A stretch of 64,000 nt of DNA from Amblyomma americanum (Eukaryota; Arthropoda; Arachnida; Ixodida; Ixodidae), in the NCBI RefSeq assembly GCF_052857255.1, contig NC_135498.1, positions 112,779,223-112,843,222 on the forward strand, read 5' to 3'. Within the stretch, counting starts at the first letter, position 1; each line of letters begins with the position of its first letter. Below, in pieces: positions 9,802 through 18,521 of this stretch. The position numbers and the translations under genes are program-made. The notes under the pieces are model-generated. The model did no database searches. It saw only the letters and a list, made by a program, of their open reading frames with translations, and was not told the origin of the DNA.

Positions 9802-10098
9802 CCGCCGCGGTGGCTCAGAATTTAGAGCGCTCGGCTACTGATCCCGAGTACCCGGGTTCAAACCCGACCGCGGCGGCAGCGTTCCGATGGAGGAGAAACC
9901 CAGAAAGCGCATGTGTGCTGTGCGATGCCAGTGCACGTAAAGAGCCCCAGGTGGTCTAAATTATTCCGGAGCCCCCCACTACGGCACTTCTAACTTCCTT
10001 ACTACCTTTACTGTGTCGTTTATCGCTTCCTTACTGGCAGTTCGGATGTCTACCAAGATATGTGAGGCAGTTGCAGGGCCATTTCCTTTCCTCAAAAA
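9802..10098 (+). mobile_element. Ruka SINE, divergent, copy A
   Basis: Head with GCCGCGGTGGCTCAGAATTT and the B box GGGTTCAAACCCG, then the body. The poly-pyrimidine part is changed relative to other copies. The orthologous element in copy B is at 25028-25330, so this insertion predates the duplication. Confidence 0.85.
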
Positions 10099-10350
10099 TA
10101 ATTTCATTTTTTAACGCGTTCCTGCAGAATGGGAAACGGAACCTAAAATATTAGTATAAAATCAAGCAGTCGGCCTCGGTGTGACTTTCAATACGCAATA
10201 CAAGAGGTCGGAGGTCCCTAGTGACGAATATTTCATCCATAAACGTAACTGCCAATTGTATTACCGTGGCATGCAATAATGCATGTCTCGGCCACAAACA
10301 TGAAGTGCAAATATTAACGTATTCGCTCGAAGCACGTTTCGTTTCATACT

Positions 10351-10600
10351 TTACCCGCCGTGGTGGCTCAGTGGTTAGGACGCTCGACTACTCAGCCGGA
10401 GTGCCCGGGCTCGAACGCGACCACGGCGGCCGCGTTTCGATGCAGTAGAAACGCAGAACGCACCCGTGTGCTGTGGGATATCAGAGCACGTTAGAGATCC
10501 CCAGGTGTTCTAAATTATTCTGTAGCCCTCCGCTATGGCACCTCTTTTTCTTCTTTTCTTTAACAGCCTCCTTTATCCCTTCTCTTACGGCCTCAAATAC
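10351..10600 (+). mobile_element. Ruka SINE, divergent, copy A
   Basis: Head CCCGCCGTGGTGGCTCAGTG at 10352, B box GGGCTCGAACGCG, and a body that loses similarity near CTTACGGCCTCAAATACTGA. The partner in copy B is at 25591-25840 and shares the same truncated end. The region 10600-11500 is shared with copy B but contains no gene I can recognise. Confidence 0.8.
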
Positions 10601-11504
10601 TGAGAGTCCATAGATACGATCGCAATGGAGCTTATACTACATGGTTTCATAGCGATCGCTGGAAACATAGTGTCGTATGCCTTAATTAGGGTTAATTACA
10701 TTGCCTTCCAAGAAAGTATATGGTTACGGTTTTTAGAAAATTTCAAGTGCCATAATTTCCTGACACATAACATAGAAAAGACCACCAATATCTTTGAAAA
10801 CCCATAACGCATATGGCAGTGTACTTAAGGGGATAGGTTATACATGTTATTCTGATGATTTCAGAAGTAGGGGAAAAGATTGAGGAGGTAGAATGCGAGG
10901 GCTTTATGGAAAATCGGTCAGAATGCATTTCTGCACCAGTTTCTTCGTGCAAGGATATGCATTTATTTTTACTTCACTTTTTCTAATGAGGAGAACAAAC
11001 AGCATAATGCCTAAAAATACGCTGTTCGGCACCATGGAGGAAGCGTACGCCTGTCAGTGGTCAGTCTTTCTCATATTCCATTGTCGATTATGATGGTGAC
11101 TGTGCATGGCCGCTTTACCAAACTACCTGCCCAAGCAATCTCTTCTATCCTAGCTAACGAGGGCTTTCTGAAGAATGTGATCGACACCGCCGTCTACTCC
11201 GGGCGGACGCCGGCCCCACCTACCTTCTATCGGCCGCTCGCATTCCCTTCGCCTCGGGAAGAGCGACAACCGTAGAGGAACTGCGGCAGAGATTAAGCCT
11301 TGGTATGCGTTTCCGATGAAGTGCACGGCGTTACTATCGAATAGGATGTCCTAACGAAAAACCGCTAACCTGTTCCTAATGGTCAAAGTGAGTTTAATCC
11401 AGTTTAATTGACGTGAATGTCAGTTTTAAAGGAATATGTGGAAAGGGCAATAGGCCCTCACGACATTGCCCAGTATGTGGTCGATTGGCGAACCTTGCGC
11501 CTGG

Positions 11505-11923
11505 TTGGTGGCGGTGGTAGTGGTTTTATTAAGAATAATAGTAAAAAGGAAGGAAAAGATTTTTGCTAGCCCAGGCATCTGCCATCGATACTGAAGCACC
11601 TGAGCTTGGACAGCGGAAATAAAGGACAGCAGGCAGAATGGAGAAATGAAATGAAAGAGGTGAGGGGACAGAAATAGAGGATAGGGGGAGAAGTAGTATG
11701 TACAAACTATTTACACAATAAGAAATGTGTCCAGGTTGTGCGCGTGATTAGTTCATTTTAGAGGAATTAAATCACACACGCGCACAGCAATGTGTTGGTT
11801 ACAAATGGAGTGGGGCGTCCAGTTAATAATCGTTCAAGGTAGGACTCGCGGAGCGTCCGATCACTGCGTGTAACTACCTGACGGAGAACAGACGGAACGT
11901 CAAGCCCGTGTGTTCGAGGAATG
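11505..11923 (-). mobile_element. LINE-A, 3' end insertion in copy A
   Basis: On minus it starts within the last codons of LINE-A (the LEHTGLT...RLFSVR ending) and covers the whole 3' UTR to the ACCACTACCACCGCC tail. In copy B the flanks meet directly (27712-27735: TTGCGCCTGG...AGGTGGCGAG), so the insertion happened after the duplication. No target duplication is evident, and a few bases of target may have been lost. Confidence 0.85.
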
Positions 11924-12274
11924 AACAGCACGGTTATGTAGGTGGCGAGTTGATAGAGTTTGCTGCCGCGGTGATATAGTGATTATGTAATCCAATCTAA
12001 GGAAAAGGAGACGAATCTCTGGTTGAGTTCCCATAACCTTAACATAAATTTACCGAAGCTTTCGTACGCATTAGGTAACCAAGTCGGAGCATTTTTCGGC
12101 CTATCACAGCCATGCGTCTCGTAAGTTGCGATACGTTTTCCTGCGTGCACATATTTTAACGTAATTCATTTAGTGTACAAGAGTTAAAACGTTAATAAAC
12201 TCGTCGCTTTGGTCCGGCAAACGATGAGTGTTTATGAAAGCTATAGGAGCTCGTCTACACTTTTGCTTAAAAGT

Positions 12275-12727
12275 TGTAACAAAAGAAATTCTTGCAGAGT
12301 GGGAAGAACTCAATCAGGTATTTTTTTTATATGAACGGCAGCAAATTTGCGTGAGCCGTTGAGGTTCACGCAATTTACTGGAACACTCTAGTCGACAAAA
12401 CCGTTTCTTGCTTTCGTGTATTGGCAAGCCTTTAATCCATGTGTAATATATTTAGGGCTTCCCGTGGTTTCTTTGGGCCGGGGGGGGGGGGATACCGTCG
12501 CCAACGCGAGTTCCCAGTTCTTAAATGCTCATTTCCTGCACTTTGTATTCGAGGCAAATCTAACCAACTACTCTAACTGCTTGTTTTCCATCGTTTGTAT
12601 CTATCTTATAGGGATAAAAAATCTCTCATTATATCGACAAACTTACAAGCAGTCGCCCGCGGCTCAGGAAGTTTGTCGACCATTTGTCTTCAAATGAATT
12701 TTCCTAATGAGAGATTTTGCAACAACC
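12275..12727. repeat. Copy A-specific block with nested hairpins
   Basis: About 450 bp absent from copy B (flanks join near 28060-28090). It holds a run of 12 G at about 12480-12491 and two nested perfect inverted repeats. AAAATCTCTCATTA (12618-12631) pairs with TAATGAGAGATTTT (12705-12718), and TCGACAAACTT (12634-12644) pairs with AAGTTTGTCGA (12669-12679). No protein is recognisable. Confidence 0.6.
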
Positions 12728-12765
12728 GATCGAGTGTGCAATTTTTTTTTGCATCATCTATTTAG

Positions 12766-12978
12766 GCGGCCTACTCCAGCGTCGGCGGCGTCAGCAGTTC
12801 CTACAGCAGTCCCACAATGGGCTCAGCGGACTCGGACGCGGAGGCGTTCGAAGGCGGAAGGCGCTTTATAGACAAGGCGCAACGCCCGACCTCCCAGGTC
12901 CTGCAGCTCCGCGAGACCATACCGCTTCCGGAGGGCGGGCAGGCAGCTGCTCAGGAAGCGTTCCAAGGCGGCGTCTAA
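12766..12978 (+). pseudogene. GGRRF exon-like fragment, copy A
   Basis: The segment follows a textbook acceptor: a T-rich run, then CATCATCTATTTAG. The shared frame reads AAYSSVGGVSSSYSSP, then ADSDAEAFEGGRRFIDKAQR and LRETIPLPEGGQ, before two tandem stops at 12976. Copy B (28120) keeps the frame open for longer. A related sequence on minus at 46553-46308 (SDQDAFSGGRRFARPAPRPG) also follows an acceptor-like site. The minus strand here is open too (12823-13146), but that frame is not preserved in the 46-kb relative, so I favour plus. Identity unknown. Confidence 0.5.
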
Positions 12979-13179
12979 TAACGCCAGAATGGCAGCTTTG
13001 GAACGGGCGCTGTAGCTCCGTGAGCTGGCGCAAGGCAAGCCGGTAAGCGACAGGGCCTTGTTGCAGAACTCAGTTAGTTCGTCCAGTATATGCAGTATGA
13101 AAGGCTCTCGACTCTTCACCTGCTGGAATATACTTAAGTGGAACATTTTGTCCGGATAGTTGGTGAATTACTTCTGACA

Positions 13180-13292
13180 TGGTCAAGGTGCGCGACAAAA
13201 GCACACACACGGGACAGGGTACAGGACGAGCACAAACTGAAAACTTTGCTCGTAGAACGTGGCACTATTTGAGAGGAGCACGTGCAATAGGC
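13180..13292 (+). mobile_element. Penelope-like remnant, copy A
   Basis: Contains GGACAGGGTACAGGACGAGC and the surrounding sequence that in copy B leads into a Penelope-like C-terminal region. Here it stops at GAGGAGCAC and is followed directly by a Ruka. Either the coding part was deleted in copy A or it was never present. Confidence 0.5.
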
Positions 13293-13293
13293 C

Positions 13294-13495
13294 ACCCGCC
13301 GTGGTGGCTGAGTGGCTGGGGCGCTCGGTTGTTGAGCGACGCGGGAGGAATCCGTGCTTCGGCGGCCTCGTTTCTCTGGTAGCCACACTCAAAAGGCGCA
13401 CGTGTACTGTATTGTCATCTCACGTTAATCATATCGCCTGGCTGAAATATTACCGGAGACGTCCGCTACTACGCCTTTTCTTATTTTTTATTTAA
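13294..13495 (+). mobile_element. Ruka SINE, highly divergent, copy A
   Basis: Head GCCGTGGTGGCTGAGTGGCT and a decayed B box, then a body reduced to matches such as GGCGCACGTGTACTGT and CCGCTACTACGCC. The copy B partner is at 30908-31112. It is one of the oldest Ruka copies here. Confidence 0.7.
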
Positions 13496-13499
13496 CTCC

Positions 13500-14830
13500 C
13501 TGCGCAGCCACCTGGCGGCAGCTAGATTCAATGAGGCGTAGGTGTCGCCACAAACTGCACACGATCAGCAGGAGTGCTTCAGGCGATAGGGTGCAGGTTA
13601 ACTCAAGCGTAAAGGATATGTCGAGAAGGATTGCTGACGCTCTTGCGTAACTTGTTTGAACTGAAGTAGAAGCATCGAGTCCGATGAATGGGATTTTAGA
13701 TTTTCGCGCCCGACAAGCAGAACACTGTACGCTTGTGAATGACGACCCCTCGATGCTTGTATGTACAGGATCGCTCAAAAGTTCCCAGACCACAGGGCCT
13801 GCTTTTCAACAGTATACCTTGGCACTTAAGAACCCGATAAAGCAGACGTTAGAACGCTGCTACGGTCACACTCTACAGATAATTTCAGCTTCTGGGGTGA
13901 CCTAACAGCCCGGCTATACGGCTCAAAAGCAGACCCTGTGACTTGGAAACCTTTGACTGACCTTGTACCTTCCATTGCACGGTGAGCAAGTGTCCATATT
14001 CTCCTAACTTTTTTTGCTTCATTCACGAGAGGCGAGCTGCGGACACGCCATGATTCTGTGCGCTCACCTGTGGCCTTCGGGCAGTACCTCTCTCTAGGTA
14101 TCTCCAATATATGTTTTCTACACATTCTGTAATCATTTCTGTGCAACTGGCGCCATTTCTGAGATCTTTGGTTTACGCAAGCGTCATAACAACAGGCCGC
14201 CGGCAGGGCATCACCTGCTTTCTTTGAAGAAGCTTCATCAATAGGACCTGCGCTTTACTATCAAATATCCTCCAGCACATGAAGCTTGTCTGCCGAATAG
14301 GAATGCTGCATGAGATTCTGCAATTAACAGACGGGCTGTTCAACTGGATGCCATGCACCAAATAAGCCAGTGTTAAAACTACGCATCCATAACTTCGTGC
14401 TACTCGACAGCCCGGTCTCTTTATACCCATACATGTGTTGTCTTGAGTGGAAAAATGAACAAGCGTGCTAATGGTTTTCCGTTTTCGTCGCAGGTTTCCG
14501 GACATGTGCAAGTAACTTGGCATCGAGCCAACTGGACGTGGAGGCACCTGGTCACTTCTGTTCGGTTCTGCTTGGAGTACAACTCCGGGATCGCCCGATT
14601 GTTAATAAACGTATTTTTTTAAATAATTGAAATCAACATTAAATAAACGCTGCGAAGAGATTTCCGCTATCACAACACGCCTATTATTTCCTTGTGCGCT
14701 CTGTACACACGCTGCGTTTCAGCGGGTACAATATTAGCAGCAACTTTGACTGCATCATGAAGGGATCGGTTGTGATTGATTAGTAATAGTGTAATTTATT
14801 TATATATTTACAACATTACTCTTCTTACCG
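13500..14830. other. Duplicated unassigned DNA, copy A
   Basis: This is colinear with 31113-32465. Open frames on both strands are shared in part (for example LRRHLRLTESSCRQVAA on minus), but indels and stops break every frame in at least one copy. I see no recognisable gene. Confidence 0.5.
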
Positions 14831-14989
14831 GCGTGAAAAACTTGTCCTGGGGTTAACTTATACGTGGCGACGCATTAGAATGTCAGGTGCCACATGTCAG
14901 CAATTGCCAGCCTGAGCTGTGGGAATCATATTCATGTGCCTAGCTTTCAAAATCCTCTCACCCCACCCCTGCCACGACAGTTATCAGGC

Positions 14990-15345
14990 CCTTTGGAGGC
15001 GCCTCCAAACACCAACATTTCCCACCCCTAGCGGTCGAACTATCACTACGTCCACGCAAGCCCGCTGTTATACCCACTGCCACTAACCCAGAGGTAGCTT
15101 CGACCATATTATTTTACTCTGCCCGTTGGATCCGCCCCCGCGATGCGTGGAGCACGTTACCACTTGGGAGGCTTGGGAGAGACTAGTGGGCTCCGAGGTC
15201 CAGGCCATGCCAAGCTATTGGCAAGGGCTGCCAACGTCATGAACCTCCGGGACATGGACGTTTGACCGCAGTGGGGCCGTGTGGGGGCCCAGGGACCCGC
15301 GTGTCCCCAACTCCCCTCTGTGTAAAAAGATTTCATCACCACCAC
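14990..15345 (+). mobile_element. LINE C-terminus and 3' end
   Basis: Pieces of frame read TWEAWERLVGSEVQAM and, after a shift, AANVMNLRDMD. These parallel WEDCEVLLTSADPTSQ...AADVMSRHDLLD at about 38690-38820. A short UTR ends in AAAAAGATTTCATCACCACCACT at about 15345. It is a 5'-truncated, frameshifted copy. Confidence 0.65.
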
Positions 15346-15374
15346 TCATGCCGACTACGCACTAAGATTTTCAC

Positions 15375-15497
15375 AATTGCTCCCTCCATCGCAGTGCACG
15401 TTTGCACATCATCGAAACGCGGCCGGCGCGGACCAGTTCCAAAGAGTGTACTCCGGCTCAGTACCAGAGGACGCTATCCACTGACGAGCCGTCGGGT
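15375..15497 (-). mobile_element. Ruka-like head fragment
   Basis: On minus, GACGGCTCGTCAGTGGATAG, then GAGCCGGAGTAC and GGCCGCGTTTCGATGATG, resemble the Ruka head and the region after it, but are strongly diverged. The rest of the SINE is not recognisable. The following 500 bp (15500-16000) shows nothing assignable. Confidence 0.45.
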
Positions 15498-16005
15498 GCA
15501 GCGCTGCTCAGGATGAAATGAAAGCGATGACAAAGTCGGAGCGAGAATGCAAAGGAGGAGGAAGGGGGTAGCGGTGAAATGAAGGCGGAAGCATAAGATG
15601 AACACTGGAGCTGGAGTGTAATGGAGAGGCAGTCGAGAGGGATCCGTTCAGTTTTCTCGGCTGTTGCCTAGGCTTTCAAAACGCGCTTAAAAATAGCAGT
15701 TGTTCTTAGAACTCACACCGCAACGACCTGCGCATGGGTGACTGCAAAGGAACGGGTAGCAGGAAAAAACCCGTCGCTTCCCTCTTAAGCTGAACACATC
15801 GCAGAGTTTGTAAAAAAAAAAACGGCTGACTGCATTGCCGAAGTGATGGGAATTTCTTGCGCAAAGATTGTGGGCCCCGGAATTGCCGCACGGATGCGAC
15901 ATTGTAGTATGAATTACCTTGCGGTCAACAGCGTCATCTGCCAGGGACTGATGTTCACGAGCGCTGCACGAGTGGGTTGTACCATGCTCCATCGTCAATC
16001 AGGTG

Positions 16006-16867
16006 TGGTGGTGGTGGTTGATACTATGAGTTATTTTTTTTTCGGGGGGGGGGGGATGGGCGATACTGGTCCCGACGTATGTTGACCCATTTGTGGCATC
16101 ACTCTTGGCGACCACGGGTGGGGGAAGGGGATGTGGGGGGTGGTTTGGAGAGGGGTAAAGTTATCTCCGTCGCATCGGATGAAGTCCTTGGCCGTGGGAG
16201 AGTCTTGCAGCCGCACCGCGGCAGCAGCAACATCAGCTCGCACCAGGGGGGGGGGGGGGAACCGCTGTGCACTTAGAATATGTGCAAGCACCGGGCAGGC
16301 GGAAGGAGCCTCGGTGCACTGGGAGTGTATGCAAGCACCGGGCAGGGTGAAGACAAACTTCAGGTACTGCCGTCTGCTCGTGACGCATTGAGGCAGGTGC
16401 CTAGATGTCCGCTCGTTGAGGCCGTCCGGAGGGGGAGGACGGACATCAGGGCGTTCGCGTCGCACTGGACGGGGCGAAGGACTAGAGGAGGATGTTCAGG
16501 CCAGTCTCTTCGAGAATGGAGAGGAGAACCAGGTGGGCGGGGAGCTGATTGCACGCCGAGAACAGGGGGTCGTTCACCGTGGGAGGCGGGAGACCGAGTG
16601 CCCAATATCCCAGCTCAAGTCGTCGTCTGGAGGGGTCATGGGTCGGACACACCAGTAGGAGGTGGCCGAGTGTCCCCGTTTCGCCGCAGGAGGGGCAGGC
16701 AGGAGAGCGGGTAATTCTGCAGGTGTACAGCCTCAGTGTGAACGGTTGCACACTGCCGCGCATAACGGTCGTGGCGGGCAGGAGAGAGGAAAGTGTGGGC
16801 CTGCAAATGGCGGACGTGCTCTTATTCACCCTGCTGTCTTCTTACCCTAAATGCACGCTCTGCAGCC
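16006..16867 (-). mobile_element. LINE C-terminus and 3' UTR, 5'-truncated
   Basis: Minus strand from about 16830: LYTCRITRSPACPSCG followed by E-T-G-T-L-G-H-L-L-L-V-C, a C-x2-C-x7-H-x4-C knuckle typical of LINE C-termini, and a stop near 16483. A GC-rich 3' UTR follows, with a poly(G) run (16246-16258 on plus) and the end CAACCACCACCACCACACC at about 16006-16020. Its upstream part is cut by LINE-A sequence on plus at 16868. Confidence 0.75.
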
Positions 16868-17062
16868 AACATATTACTTCTCCCCCTGTCCTCTATTCCT
16901 GTCCCCTCACCTCTTTCATTTCATTTCTTCATTCTGCCTGCTGTGCTTTATTTCCGCTGCCCCAGCTCAGGTGCTTCAGTATCGATGGCAGATGCAGAGG
17001 CTAGCCAAAATCTTTTCCTTCCTTTTTACTATTATTTTTTATAAAACCACTACCACCACCAG
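16868..17062 (+). mobile_element. LINE-A 3' UTR fragment
   Basis: Matches the last 195 bp of LINE-A, from TATTACTTCTCCCCCTGTCC to AAAACCACTACCACCACCAG. No coding sequence remains. The opposite-strand LINE at 16006-16867 abuts it, so this insertion may have landed within that element, but I could not find the other half or a clear target duplication. Confidence 0.8.
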
Positions 17063-17134
17063 CCACCCTCCAGCAGACTATGCTCACATTATTTATTCAT
17101 GGCCGGCCCTTTCTCTCTCCCTCCTCCTGGCACA

Positions 17135-17332
17135 GTCCTCTGCTGTGGGAGGATGCTTTAGCCAGCTGGGGCGGTACATTGACTACGGCTGATGAACTGG
17201 GCAGCGGAAGTCCCCGCCAAGCATTGCATGGAAGCCACGACCCGCAGCTGGAAGGCCACCCATGGAGCGGCGGTATCATAATTTTCTTTTTGTCCATCGC
17301 TAAATAAAGTTTTTCAACACCAGCACCACCAC
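17135..17332 (+). mobile_element. LINE 3' end fragment
   Basis: Frame WEDALASWGGTLTTADELG resembles the WE-A-L ending of the LINEs at 38.7 and 20.9 kb but drifts out of frame. The copy ends with AAATAAAGTTTTTCAACACC and a CACCACC tail near 17332. Confidence 0.55.
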
Positions 17333-17356
17333 TCGTGTCGTGTGGGTTCTCCGGGG

Positions 17357-17700
17357 AGGAGGAGGAAGGGAAACAACTTTATTAAAAAAAACAAAATCTC
17401 CGCGAGGATGAGCTCCTACTGTCCCGCGAGTCCACGTTCCTGCGCCTCACCGCGAGCTCTGTCCACTAGCCAAGTTTGGCCAGCCGGTTGAGCAACTCGC
17501 ACAGCGGCCTTTCGGAGTAGGGGAACGGGCTGGGTATGGGAGTAATTGCCATGGGTTGGGGGTATTCACGAAGGTAGTGCATGAGTGTGTTCTTTGGCGT
17601 CCCACATTTTGGGGAGAATGGGAGAATCAAGGCAGGGTGATACCGAAGTATAGGAGGTAAGGTGAGGTGTAGTAGTTTTGTAGCGATAGCTACACTACGG
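17357..17700 (-). mobile_element. LINE C-terminus and 3' end, another family
   Basis: Minus frame: SPKCGTPKNTLMHYLREYP, then RPLCELLNRLAKLG and a stop at 17466. This is followed by about 110 bp of UTR ending in TTTAATAAAGTTGTTTCCCT and a CCTCCTCCTCC tail (17357-17385). CPKCG-like and H-Y-L spacing suggest the usual C-terminal knuckle with its first Cys lost. The tail differs from the CACCAC families. Confidence 0.6.
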
Positions 17701-17965
17701 TAGAATTTGGAGCTTTCAGCGTGACCGCGCCGACATCCCGTGGCTGCGTCGCCACACTGTGACTGCGCCGACACCCTGTGGCTGCGCACGGCGTGGCAGC
17801 GCAGCCACGCTGTCACGTGGTTGGTCACGTGGTGCGGAACAGCTGCCGTCTGCGCGGCGCCATGGCCGATCACGTGGTTCGTCACGTTGTTGGTCACGTG
17901 ACTAAGTTCCACTTGACCAGCTGTAGCTATCGCGTCACTCCAGGCTTAACCAGAGCTAAACCACC
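17700..17965. repeat. CACGTG-rich repeat
   Basis: GTCACGTG or ATCACGTG occurs several times within about 90 bp (17811-17902). It is flanked by GTAGCTATCGC-type motifs on both sides in opposite orientation (about 17683 and 17922), so the whole looks like an imperfect inverted repeat. Its right end, TTAACCAGAGCTAAACCACC, is shared with the repeats at 48115, 56090 and 61750. CACGTG is an E-box core, but the symmetry fits a repeat element as well as a regulatory site. Confidence 0.45.
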
Positions 17966-17997
17966 GCCAATTTTTTCTGCACTTGCCGCCAGCCTGT

Positions 17998-18020
17998 ACC
18001 CGCCGCGGTGGCTCAGTGGT
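17998..18020 (+). mobile_element. Ruka head fragment
   Basis: Only the first 23 bases of the SINE (ACCCGCCGCGGTGGCTCAGTGG) remain before an old minus-strand LINE begins. Confidence 0.6.
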
Positions 18021-18022
18021 CT

Positions 18023-18521
18023 GCAATGTATTTTGTATCTAGTGTACTCTGAGGCGGTTGGAGGGTGAAGCGGATGTTTTTTCAATGATCATTTGGTGAT
18101 TTGTGAGTAGAGCCTGCGATGTTTCCTGCGAGGGTCTGGGAGTCCGATCTTCCGGTTCCTGGAAGGATATATAGTTCTCGAGGCAGTGCATGAACGCGCT
18201 GATTATCGCGGATCGCGGCATGCGCAGAAACCCACAAGAGAGTTATCTCTTGGGCAAGCGTGTGCTCCGATTCCAGAATGCACCGGTCGGTTAGTTCGAT
18301 AATGATTTGCTAAAAGTGATGATACGCTGCTTGGTGGTCGGTGCAGGTTTCAGTAATGTTGGGATCTTGTGTGCCGTGGATGAGCGCCAAGGCAATGGTC
18401 GCACCCTCAGCCTGCGTAGGGTTGTTGGCGTGGAGTCTGCCTGCGGCCGCAATGGTGCCATCATGTAGGCGGTGACAGCGGTGCAATGTTGGGGTAGGGT
18501 GCGCTGAGCTGCGTCCACGTA
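18023..18521 (-). mobile_element. Old LINE, RNase H part, split by LINE-B
   Basis: Minus frames give FYVDAAQRTLPQHCTAV (catalytic Asp of RNase H, spanning the insertion point), ANNPTQAEGATIALALIHGT (Glu) and DHQAAYHHF (position of the second Asp), broken by stops and shifts. The upstream part continues at 21181-21320, where IRPLPRNINTELHRRRR parallels VRPLPRNMSREDHSGRRQAR of LINE-B. The two parts were one relative of LINE-B before LINE-B inserted. Confidence 0.75.

Larger units (their letters stand above)
7900..14830 (+). repeat. Segmental duplication, copy A
   Basis: This block is matched in the same orientation by 21708-32465. Colinear anchors include the head-to-head Ruka fragments (8040/21850), the FQRLN exon-like segment (8720/22990), a long hairpin (9296/24525), Ruka copies (9802/25028 and 10351/25591), TCCTAGCTAACG (11148/27355), the GGRRF exon-like segment (12766/28120) and the 13500-14800 region (31110-32460). 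The copies differ by several insertions, each with an empty counterpart. The left breakpoint lies in a Ruka element, suggesting but not proving SINE-mediated recombination. Similarity fades after about 14830. Confidence 0.85.

Noticed and set aside
12823..13146. Minus-strand 107-codon frame (and its partner at 28177-28500) as the coding strand
   Set aside because: Both members come from one duplication, so conservation is not independent. The independent relative at 46.5 kb preserves the opposite frame and acceptor position instead.
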